Shown: positions 15,868 to 23,472 of the stretch, in pieces
How the letters are laid out: the number at the start of each line of letters is the position of its first letter
How positions within the stretch are numbered: the first letter of the stretch is position 1
The notes under the pieces: generated by a model
What the model was told of the DNA's origin: nothing
Databases searched by the model: none
Seen by the model: only the letters and a program-made list of their open reading frames with translations
Assembly: GCA_905182725.1 (NCBI GenBank)
Contig: CAJJCQ010000016.1
Location: 1 to 55,540 of the forward strand
Length of the DNA: 55,540 nt
Source of the DNA: an uncultured Candidatus Poseidoniales archaeon
GTDB taxonomy: Archaea; Thermoplasmatota; Poseidoniia; Poseidoniales; Poseidoniaceae
Direction: 5' to 3'
Program-made: the position numbers and the translations under genes

Positions 15868-17705
15868 TCTCGTTGTACACGTTCGATGATCTGGAACTTG
15901 GTATTCTGTGAAATATTGCCACGAACTTCTACAGCCCAAGCGTCTAATCCGAGATTAGCGACAACAATTGTATCGCCGATTTGCGCCAAATCATACTGAG
16001 TACCCCAATCATTAGCCCAACCTTCAACTTTCATAGCACCAGTTGCATCCAAAATCATGGCCCCCTTTCGATGCCATTCCTTCCCATTACGTCCAACACC
16101 ACGTTTTTCAAAGCGGTAAATAAGGCGTCCAGCAACGTTCCAACGTGCACGGAATTCCAGCAAGTCCGAGCCGACTTCATCTTCTGAAGCATGTACTACA
16201 CATGCATGTGGATCGACTTTGAGTTCAATCTCGCCCTTCCAATTGGCAGTTGGAATCACTTGGTCGAGTTTCACTCGGTCACCTTTTGCAATGTTTTGAG
16301 GCCACGATGGTTCACCATCTTGGTGTTGATCAACCAAGAGAATCACCTTGGCGAAATGATCACCCTGAGAAATCGTAATTCGAGGGCGATGTCCTTCTTT
16401 GACTCCCATAACACTGAACACTTCGCCAACAAAGGTCATGCGAGGATCAAGGTCACCAAGTGGTGTGATCTCAATATCAGTAGGGGTGCCTGGCAATCGA
16501 ACTAAACCGCCGGATGGAAGGTCATCGTCACCTTGTCCACCCGGACATACAGAGGCCCAATCACAACGGTCACAACGGACTTCATCGGGTGCTTCTATAG
16601 CGATTCCACCATTCTTAAAACCACGCACTGGAGATGGGTTCGGTGGACAGTCCTCAAGCACCGGTGTTGTTTCTCTAATTTGATGCCACATTGATTCAAG
16701 TTCGGATTCCATTTCAGTCATTTCTGAAACGGTAGGACATGCAATCGTCTTAATTGAATTTGCACCGAGGTACCATATTTCAAGCACATCGACCTGTTCC
16801 TTCTTTTCGTGAGTAATCCACCACAACATCGCATACATGCGTAATTGTTCAACGTAATTACCGGAACGGTCACCGCGACCTACGCTGGCTTTCAAGTCAA
16901 CAATATTGATTCGACCATCCCATCGGTAAATTAAATCATATTCACCTTGAAACCAATGTTCGGGATGTATTGCATTCATTGCAAACTTTCCTGCATTTGG
17001 ATCAACAAACCAAGGGCGGGTTATTTCCCAAGCTTCAATCAAACTGACCTCACCGTCTTGTGAAAGAGGATGATTATTGGAAAGTGTGTATCGGCGAGCA
17101 TCAGGTGCTGGCCATTCAGGTCGGTGTCCTCTACGCCATTCTTTCAGACCTGGCCCACCGTTTTGGTCAAGGCAACGCTGAACTTCATTCAAATGAAATT
17201 CAAGGCCATTGATGCACATTTTGAGACAATAATCAGGATTTACTGATTTCCAATCGCCAGCTCTCCGTTCATCTTTTTTCCATTCTTCTTTCATTGAATT
17301 GAGTGCGAGGTGGAGATGGACCTTCAACCGCCCAATTGCCCATTGTCGAAGACTGTCGAGGCTCTGTGGCTGCATGTTCTCAGGTAAAGCCAACAGACGT
17401 TCTGCTGGCCAAGGGTCGAGGCTTGAACGGCTTGGAACTCCATCCTCATCCAGTGGGATGGCTGAAAGAGTGTCCGATGATGCCTTCGAAACCAAAAGCG
17501 CTGGAGATTCCATCAACATACGGCAAATCGCTTCTTCAACGGCTCTACCAACAAATAATACCGGTATTTGCGGCATCTTGAAACGCCGAACTTTCTCGTA
17601 AAACCATAGCCGTGGACACGCGCGATAAGCGTTCACTTGGCTTGCTGAAAGTCGGTTATATGGGCCAACAGAATCTTCAGAGGATGTGACAAGACTTACC
17701 GGCAT
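15864..17705 (-). CDS. Iron-sulfur PD-(D/E)XK nuclease with C-terminal OB folds (copy 1)
   Basis: The 613-aa protein opens with 'RLSASQVNAYRACPRLWFYE', the motif seen in Cas4/AddB-type nucleases, with Cys30. The nuclease core is near residues 250-275 ('GEYDLIYRWDGRINIVDLKA', D...DLK), followed by 'YVEQLRMYAML', the Q-x3-Y motif. Three more cysteines at about 378-388 (CDRCDWASVC) complete a four-Cys Fe-S staple. The C-terminal part (about 430-613) looks like OB folds, the last one of RPA type ('VAGRLIYRFEKRG', 'AMILDATGAMKVEGW'). It is paralogous to the next gene, 47 nt upstream. A DNA end-processing or repair role is inference. Confidence 0.85.
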   Translation of the reverse strand: MPVSLVTSSEDSVGPYNRLSASQVNAYRACPRLWFYEKVRRFKMPQIPVLFVGRAVEEAICRMLMESPALLVSKASSDTLSAIPLDEDGVPSRSSLDPWPAERLLALPENMQPQSLDSLRQWAIGRLKVHLHLALNSMKEEWKKDERRAGDWKSVNPDYCLKMCINGLEFHLNEVQRCLDQNGGPGLKEWRRGHRPEWPAPDARRYTLSNNHPLSQDGEVSLIEAWEITRPWFVDPNAGKFAMNAIHPEHWFQGEYDLIYRWDGRINIVDLKASVGRGDRSGNYVEQLRMYAMLWWITHEKKEQVDVLEIWYLGANSIKTIACPTVSEMTEMESELESMWHQIRETTPVLEDCPPNPSPVRGFKNGGIAIEAPDEVRCDRCDWASVCPGGQGDDDLPSGGLVRLPGTPTDIEITPLGDLDPRMTFVGEVFSVMGVKEGHRPRITISQGDHFAKVILLVDQHQDGEPSWPQNIAKGDRVKLDQVIPTANWKGEIELKVDPHACVVHASEDEVGSDLLEFRARWNVAGRLIYRFEKRGVGRNGKEWHRKGAMILDATGAMKVEGWANDWGTQYDLAQIGDTIVVANLGLDAWAVEVRGNISQNTKFQIIERVQRD

Positions 17706-17752
17706 ACCTGTGAGTGTTTTGTCGAATGTTCTTGAACCCTACTCTCTGGAAT

Positions 17753-19516
17753 TCAATCCTTTACTTGCAGACGCGTTTTTCTCGAGTCGATTCGAAGTTG
17801 AGGCAATCCTGCTCTCCAGCCCATTTCGGCAGCCAATAATTTGAGTGTTTGACCTGGCCGTAGTGCTTCCATTTGACCGGTTATACTCGAACCGAAGGAA
17901 GCAACTTCAACAATTGAATGCCCATCCCAAAGGTGGACGTTGAGCATAGTCCATGGTTTGGCATCCAATCGAATCCCAGAACGCTTGCGAACACTGAGAA
18001 CAACGCCTTCGACGTTCGCCCGTGTGCGAAGTAAACCGATGCGAGTTGTTCGTTCTGAAAGAGAAAGTGGTGTCTGTTCAAATTCTTTGGCTGCTTGCGC
18101 AACTGGCATTATTCTAGTTCGCGAATCGACATATAACCGAGGCGCACCACGCCAGACTCCGGGTAATGCGTCTAAAATCACGAGTTCTCCAGTCGGTTGG
18201 TCGTGAAGAAGAGGATATGTGCCTGGTTCGCTCTCTTCAACTGTAATTTGTGCACCTCCGGCAACAAGCATTGCACCCAAAACGGGTTCTCCGAAATGGT
18301 TGGGCAATGGACCCCATGCACCTGTAAACTTTCCTTGAACACTAACTCGAACTGGTATTTCCGACAAAGGTTCACTCGGGACTGTAAGGGGGATTTCTCG
18401 CAATGGAGTGATTTCTGAGAGTAATTCATCGCCAGACCAAGTTCCCTCTTCATCTCGGGCAAGACTGCACCAATGACAACCCGCCGCGCTACCATCACAG
18501 GCCTCACTTGGAAGAACTGGCATGCTTGCCGGCCCTGAACCCATGTTTTGCATTTCAGTGTTGATGCGTGAAAATTCAGAGGTCATTTCAGTGTACTCAG
18601 CAGCTTGTGGGACTTCATAGACAATACGATGAGGTCCATTGAGGTACCAGCCTTCCAAACCGTCGATGCATTGTCCATCGTGGGTTTCATGCCAAAGCCA
18701 GCCATAGAAACGAAGTTGGTGTTGAAGCGATTCTGCAAATTTAGAACTTGGATCGCCAGATTTGATATCGACCAGGCGTATTCGCCCATCCCATCGAAGG
18801 ACAAGATCAAGTTCACCTGCTGCCCAACGTTCTGGATGAAACAAACGTTGAGGTTGGTGGACGCGAGGGTCTTTGGTCCATGGACGAGCAATTTCGAGTG
18901 CTTCATTCCAAGTAACTGCAGAACCGGGAGATTGCCATTGCATGGCTTGTCCTTCAACGGCCCAGGAACGCAACTCATAATTTCGAACCTTATCTGGAAC
19001 AGGGAAAGAGGGTTCATCTCCCCAAGCAGGTGACGGGACCTCGAATGGTGATTCTCCTGCCCTGTAGAGTTCTAAATATGGCCCACCGTTTTCTTGGTAG
19101 CAGGATTCAATTTCTTCAAAGAGGAGCACCAGACCGTTTTCAAGTCGGGCAATAAAAGAATCAATTTCCACATCCTCCCACGAAGTTCCTGGTTCATACC
19201 AAATCCCTTCATCCCAAAGAATACGACCTGCATCGAGGGCTTCTTGTGCAGCCTTTGGAAGCAAAGTGTGCATCCAATCTTTCAATTCCGATAGTGTTTT
19301 AATTTGCATTGTAGGACGTTGCATCATGACTCCACAAAATGCATCTTCAAGGACAATCCCAATCACCTGAGATGGTCGAAGTGGGCCGGAGATTCCGACT
19401 TTTGAACCAAGAAACCACTGCCGTTTGCAGCGAAGGAAAGTCGTCAAACCACTTGCAGAGATTCGTGAGCGAGAACGTCCCAATGGGCCACCAAGTGGAG
19501 GAATTCCTACAGGCAT
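17753..19516 (-). CDS. Iron-sulfur PD-(D/E)XK nuclease with C-terminal OB folds (copy 2)
   Basis: The 587-aa protein is a divergent tandem paralogue of the 15864 gene. It opens 'RISASGLTTFLRCKRQWFLG' with Cys at the same position 30. The nuclease core is 'GELDLVLRWDGRIRLVDIKSG' (about 235-255), followed by 'LQHQLRFYGWLW', the Q-x3-Y motif. The other cluster cysteines are in 'CDGSAAGCHWC' (about 338-349). The C-terminal half again looks like OB folds ('ANVEGVVLSVRKRSG', 'LNVHLWDGHSIVEV'). The two share little identity outside the motifs, which suggests an old duplication and possibly a heterodimer. ABCE1 starts the next group, 15 nt upstream. Confidence 0.85.
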   Translation of the reverse strand: MPVGIPPLGGPLGRSRSRISASGLTTFLRCKRQWFLGSKVGISGPLRPSQVIGIVLEDAFCGVMMQRPTMQIKTLSELKDWMHTLLPKAAQEALDAGRILWDEGIWYEPGTSWEDVEIDSFIARLENGLVLLFEEIESCYQENGGPYLELYRAGESPFEVPSPAWGDEPSFPVPDKVRNYELRSWAVEGQAMQWQSPGSAVTWNEALEIARPWTKDPRVHQPQRLFHPERWAAGELDLVLRWDGRIRLVDIKSGDPSSKFAESLQHQLRFYGWLWHETHDGQCIDGLEGWYLNGPHRIVYEVPQAAEYTEMTSEFSRINTEMQNMGSGPASMPVLPSEACDGSAAGCHWCSLARDEEGTWSGDELLSEITPLREIPLTVPSEPLSEIPVRVSVQGKFTGAWGPLPNHFGEPVLGAMLVAGGAQITVEESEPGTYPLLHDQPTGELVILDALPGVWRGAPRLYVDSRTRIMPVAQAAKEFEQTPLSLSERTTRIGLLRTRANVEGVVLSVRKRSGIRLDAKPWTMLNVHLWDGHSIVEVASFGSSITGQMEALRPGQTLKLLAAEMGWRAGLPQLRIDSRKTRLQVKD

Positions 19517-19531
19517 TGTATCATAATCTCC

Positions 19532-21310
19532 TCAATGGTTAAACGAATAGAAATCCCCAACACTTCGCTGTTCTCTGTCTTTTCGACTTTCCAGTTTATT
19601 GATTCTTGGGCGCTTCGAATCATGGTCTCGACGGAAGGTGATATTGACCCCTTCAAGGAAACGATTCATTCCCTCGCGAAGTTTGAATGGGCCTTCTGCT
19701 TTACCATGGATTCCACCTTCGCCTTCAAAGACGAGAAGTGAATCGCTTACGATATCAATGAAGTAGACATCGTGGTCGATGACGAATGCAGATTTTTCAT
19801 TGGCTTCCATCGTTCTTCGAATTGCCTTTGCAGCTTCCATTCGAGCGTTTGCATCGAGGTGTGCGGATGGTTCATCCAGCAGGTAAAGATCGGCATCTCT
19901 TCCAAGGCAAATGGCGATTGCAACTGCCTGACGTTCTCCACCAGAGAGTTTCTTGACTCGCTTTGGAAGGAGTTCATCTACGCCTAAAGCACGAATCACG
20001 TTGACATTGTATTCACCTACTCGCCACTTTGGACCAATCTCGCTATCAAGCCATAATTGGACACTGCAATCCATGTCAACATCAATATGCTGAGGTTTGT
20101 ATGAAACCGTTGCGTTTTCAGTGACCCATCCATCATCATAGCCGTGTTCTCCTGCTAAGATTTTAATCATGGTTGATTTTCCTGTGCCGTTTGGACCTAC
20201 GACACCTACGACTTCGGAACGATGCACTGCACCTTCACCAGTGGTAAGTTGGAACTCACCAAGTTTCTTGGAAAGTCCACCCCAAGATACGACTTCAGCA
20301 CCAAGTTCGGATACTCGGTCACTGTGGTTAAGGAACTTGATTGGTTTGTCACGAATACGGACATTTTGTTCTGGTAAGAATCCATCGAGATAGGTGTTAA
20401 TGGCTTGACGAGTTGTTCGGGCAGGAGTGAAAATTCCAAAAGCACCCTTCTTGCCGTAGACGATATGGACCAAATCCGCAAGTACGTCGAGAACTGCAAG
20501 GTCGTGTTCAATTACAATTACTCGCTTTGTCTCTGCGAGTTTTTGTATAATTCTCACAATCCGCATACGTTCGTGAATATCCAGATAAGATGAGGGTTCG
20601 TCAAAGAAATAAACATCAACATCACGTAAAAGTGTAGCACAAATAGCCATACGTTGTAATTCACCACCAGAAAGTTGCTGGACAGTTCGGTCGAGTAGAT
20701 GGTCGATTGCAAGTTCTTTGGTCATCTCTTCAAACATACCTCTTTCGTCGACGCGTGAAAGTAAATCACGAACGGTACCTTTGATTTTATGCGGCAAACG
20801 ATCTACGTTTTGGGGTTTCAAAGCCACTTTGATATCGCCTTTCTCGACTGAAATGAAGAAGTCTCTTAATTCGCCGCGTGGAAGAGATTCAATGATGTCT
20901 TCCCAGTCAGCATCTTTGTTCAGCCAGTCACCAAGGTTCGGGATCATTCGACCTGAAAGCGCATTAATTGCAGTCGATTTCCCCATACCGTTCGGTCCAA
21001 GGATTCCAACGACACTTTCCTTTGAAGGAGTCGGCAAGCGGAACAGCCGGAAACCGTTCATCGAATAGCGATGAATCATATCGGTTTCGAGTTCACTTGG
21101 TAGTTGTTCGATAATCAAAGCATCATGTGGACATTTGTTAATGCAAATACCGCAACCAATACACAGGCTTTCTGAGATGTGAGGTTTACCGGTTTTATCA
21201 TCCATAATGATGCATTCTTGTCCATTCCGAACAGGTGGGCAGAATGCTTGACATTCGTCGTTACATTTCTTTGGTTGACAATGATCTTCTTTCAGAACTG
21301 CGACTCTCAT
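19532..21310 (-). CDS. Ribosome recycling ATPase ABCE1/Rli1
   Basis: ABCE1 splits terminated ribosomes into subunits. The 592-aa product has the N-terminal double 4Fe-4S domain ('CQPKKCNDECQAFCPP', 'CIGCGICINKCPHDA'). Nucleotide-binding domain 1 has Walker A 'GPNGMGKSTAIN', signature 'LSGGELQRM' and Walker B 'DVYFFDEPSSYLD'. The second domain has 'GPNGTGKSTMIK', 'LSGGERQAV' and 'DLYLLDEPSAHLD'. All catalytic motifs are intact. The ATG at 21310 follows an AGGAGGTG Shine-Dalgarno site. The 115-bp gap to rpl10e contains two perfect hairpins. Confidence 0.97.
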   Translation of the reverse strand: MRVAVLKEDHCQPKKCNDECQAFCPPVRNGQECIIMDDKTGKPHISESLCIGCGICINKCPHDALIIEQLPSELETDMIHRYSMNGFRLFRLPTPSKESVVGILGPNGMGKSTAINALSGRMIPNLGDWLNKDADWEDIIESLPRGELRDFFISVEKGDIKVALKPQNVDRLPHKIKGTVRDLLSRVDERGMFEEMTKELAIDHLLDRTVQQLSGGELQRMAICATLLRDVDVYFFDEPSSYLDIHERMRIVRIIQKLAETKRVIVIEHDLAVLDVLADLVHIVYGKKGAFGIFTPARTTRQAINTYLDGFLPEQNVRIRDKPIKFLNHSDRVSELGAEVVSWGGLSKKLGEFQLTTGEGAVHRSEVVGVVGPNGTGKSTMIKILAGEHGYDDGWVTENATVSYKPQHIDVDMDCSVQLWLDSEIGPKWRVGEYNVNVIRALGVDELLPKRVKKLSGGERQAVAIAICLGRDADLYLLDEPSAHLDANARMEAAKAIRRTMEANEKSAFVIDHDVYFIDIVSDSLLVFEGEGGIHGKAEGPFKLREGMNRFLEGVNITFRRDHDSKRPRINKLESRKDREQRSVGDFYSFNH

Positions 21311-21382
21311 TCATTCACCTCCTGTTTGCTTTAACGATTGCTTTTTGTTCGGACTTAAGGAACTCACGCCCAAAAAGCCTCA

Positions 21383-21398
21383 ACAAACAGAGGTTTGT
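21383..21398. other. Hairpin between rpl10e and ABCE1 gene
   Basis: ACAAAC-AGAG-GTTTGT is a perfect 6-bp stem with a 4-nt loop. It lies 5 nt from a second, stronger hairpin in the same intergenic stretch. Role unknown; see the 21403 entry. Confidence 0.35.
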
Positions 21399-21402
21399 CC
21401 GA

Positions 21403-21421
21403 CATTGGGCTGAACCCAATG
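21403..21421 (-). terminator. Perfect hairpin directly after rpl10e stop
   Basis: CATTGGG-CTGAA-CCCAATG is a perfect 7-bp stem with a 5-nt loop, starting 4 nt beyond the rpl10e stop on the minus strand. It could protect or define the rpl10e mRNA 3' end, or act in the leader of the ABCE1 gene. Calling it a terminator is uncertain, because no T-run follows immediately. Confidence 0.35.
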
Positions 21422-21425
21422 GATT

Positions 21426-21965
21426 TCAAATGAGACCCTTGAGGTGCTCGTGCCCTTGAATCAAGCGGACTGTGCATGGCGTTGGGAACTTCATAGTTGC
21501 CTTACGCAGTGCATCTCGAGCAACGAGGTAGTGTTCAGGGTTAACTTGCAAAGAGATGACACGTTGTCCTCGCTTAACACGGGCAGCTGTACCAACGTTC
21601 TTTCCGAAAGCGCAACGCATTCCTTGAGAAACACGGTCAGCACCTGCACCAGTTGCTTGCTTGTTTTCACGAAGAATGTGGTGAGGGAAGGTGTGGACGC
21701 GAAGAGCGTAGCCTTGAGTTCCTGCAATCTTACGGATTGTAGAGTTTGAAATAACACGGGCTGCTTCAAGTGCCGTATGACGGATTTGACAGTTGTTATC
21801 AGCACGAAGTTCTATAATGACTTTGAACTGTCCTGTCTCAGCAGCAACACGGTTTCCAGCGTGGAAAGACGTGATTCTGTTGTTCGGGACACCTCCGATG
21901 TACTTACGTCGAGTGAAGGCAGGACCCTTAAGGCGGCGATACATAGATGCTGGTTTACGTGCCAT
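21426..21965 (-). CDS. rpl10e: Ribosomal protein L10e (uL16 family)
   Basis: This large-subunit protein lies near the A-site tRNA. From the ATG at 21963-21965 the product has 179 aa beginning 'MARKPASMYRRLKGPAFTRR'. Family blocks include 'YIGGVPNNRI', 'QIRHTALEAARV', 'RVHTFPHHILRENK' and 'DRVSQGMRCAFGKNVGTAARV'. The ORF track adds 15 residues upstream that L10e proteins do not have. The upstream reverse strand has AT-rich elements (GATAAAGG, AATATTAG) suited to a promoter shared divergently with the 22114 gene. Confidence 0.96.
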   Translation of the reverse strand: MARKPASMYRRLKGPAFTRRKYIGGVPNNRITSFHAGNRVAAETGQFKVIIELRADNNCQIRHTALEAARVISNSTIRKIAGTQGYALRVHTFPHHILRENKQATGAGADRVSQGMRCAFGKNVGTAARVKRGQRVISLQVNPEHYLVARDALRKATMKFPTPCTVRLIQGHEHLKGLI

Positions 21966-22073
21966 GATACTCTCTCCAAGCACTCCTGCGACTAATATTC
22001 CCTTTATCATCTCTCCGCTTCAAGCCTCGTCGGGAGAAACAGGCATTCGATAAATGAAACTCGGCTCTTTGTT

Positions 22074-22083
22074 CAATAAAAGG
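22074..22083 (+). promoter_or_regulatory. TATA-box-like element of the 22114 gene
   Basis: CAATAAAAGG is centred 35 nt upstream of the ATG at 22114, which would give a leader of about ten bases. No Shine-Dalgarno site is visible. Confidence 0.35.
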
Positions 22084-22113
22084 TTTCATGTGCTCGTTTA
22101 ACATCCTGCAAGT

Positions 22114-23364
22114 ATGGCGAAGGGTTGGCGTAGTCTTCTTGAAGAAGAATCGGAACACCAGTGGGTTGCTATTACCGGCTTTTTCGTGTTTATTATCCTA
22201 GGTGCACTCCTCATACAAGGCACCTCCACACTCCCAGGAGTCAACTATTCGAACAACGGCCTGGATGCAATTGATGGTCGAGTACTGGATATAGTGTATG
22301 GAGATTCGGATACCTACACCGCCTTGATCTTAGGCGAAGATGGTGGAATGATATTCCATTACGACGATGCTGGAATAATCAACGACATCGGGGCAGACTA
22401 TGACGATGTGCTCGGGATGGCATTCATGACCGAACTCCACGATGGTAGTGTTGTCGTCTCCCCTTCAAAGAATACGCTTGAAGTACTTCATGTCAATGAT
22501 GAAAGTTCACAGCGCACCATCATCCCGCTTACAAGCAACCAAGAGACGTTTGATGTGCTCGATGTTGCTGAACAACGAAGTGGCGATTCATATCGCTGGT
22601 TAATGGTCACCGATGAGGGCAACACAACCGGCCTTCGTGGTTTTGGATCGATTAACGCACCCCTTTCATCAACTCAAGAGGCTTTTGGAAGCGCAACATT
22701 GACTGCAGCAATGGTGAATTCTGGCAATATCGGCTGGAACATGGTTGAATCTCTCGATGATGGAACCTGGATTGCCATTGGTTCAATGACCAATTCCTTT
22801 AGTATCGATGATGAAAGTCCAGCTTTACCAACAAAGCATCCCGTTATTGGATTCATTTCTTGGTCAGAAGGACCAACCTCGCCAATGCTTACCTCAATTG
22901 AGGAACTGGATAAAGGAGAAATCCATTCATTGATACGTCTCGACAACGGATCTTTACTTGCTGCAGGGACAGATTCAGCGGTTCACATCTCTAAAGATAG
23001 AACAACGACCACTGTGGACTTTTCCAGTGTTTCAGCAACACTTGATGACAACGGAGTTGTTTGGATGTTTGGAAGTCAAGGAAGCACCTCAATCGTCCGT
23101 ATGGTTGACGGCGTTGCTGAGAAAATGCCTCTAGCACAACCCCTGCCTTTGACTGTTGAAACTTCTGATGTCTCCGATGGAGTCGTATATGCACATGGCC
23201 TCAATGCAAATGGGGAACCGGCAACCTATACTGTCGACTCCCTTGCAATCGGCTCTATAGAGAGCGGGAGAGGTTTCTTGAATTTTATGTTTTTCACAGT
23301 CGCGAGTATCGTCATGGGCGTAATGATCTGGACTGCATTCAAGAGAATGTGGCAGAATAAATAA
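22114..23364 (+). CDS. Membrane-anchored propeller-like surface protein
   Basis: Function not recognised. The 416-aa protein has an N-terminal membrane helix after a short polar stretch ('WVAITGFFVFIILGALLIQG') and a C-terminal helix followed by a basic end ('FMFFTVASIVMGVMIWTAF', KRMWQNK). Between them are repeats such as 'LILGEDGGMIFHYDDAG', 'LDNGSLLAAGTDSAVHIS' and 'WMFGSQGSTSIVRMVDG', which suggest a beta-propeller outside the membrane. It resembles the product at 246 in plan. It is followed by mutS after 108 bp. Confidence 0.72.
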   Translation: MAKGWRSLLEEESEHQWVAITGFFVFIILGALLIQGTSTLPGVNYSNNGLDAIDGRVLDIVYGDSDTYTALILGEDGGMIFHYDDAGIINDIGADYDDVLGMAFMTELHDGSVVVSPSKNTLEVLHVNDESSQRTIIPLTSNQETFDVLDVAEQRSGDSYRWLMVTDEGNTTGLRGFGSINAPLSSTQEAFGSATLTAAMVNSGNIGWNMVESLDDGTWIAIGSMTNSFSIDDESPALPTKHPVIGFISWSEGPTSPMLTSIEELDKGEIHSLIRLDNGSLLAAGTDSAVHISKDRTTTTVDFSSVSATLDDNGVVWMFGSQGSTSIVRMVDGVAEKMPLAQPLPLTVETSDVSDGVVYAHGLNANGEPATYTVDSLAIGSIESGRGFLNFMFFTVASIVMGVMIWTAFKRMWQNK

Positions 23365-23472
23365 ATCTCAATAAACGCTTGAAAACAACGGTTCTTTCCA
23401 ACCGGCGCGATAACCTTCATGTGCTCTCGGCAACGACAGTAAACTCCAGCGAGAGCAAGGAGCGTATTGAGT

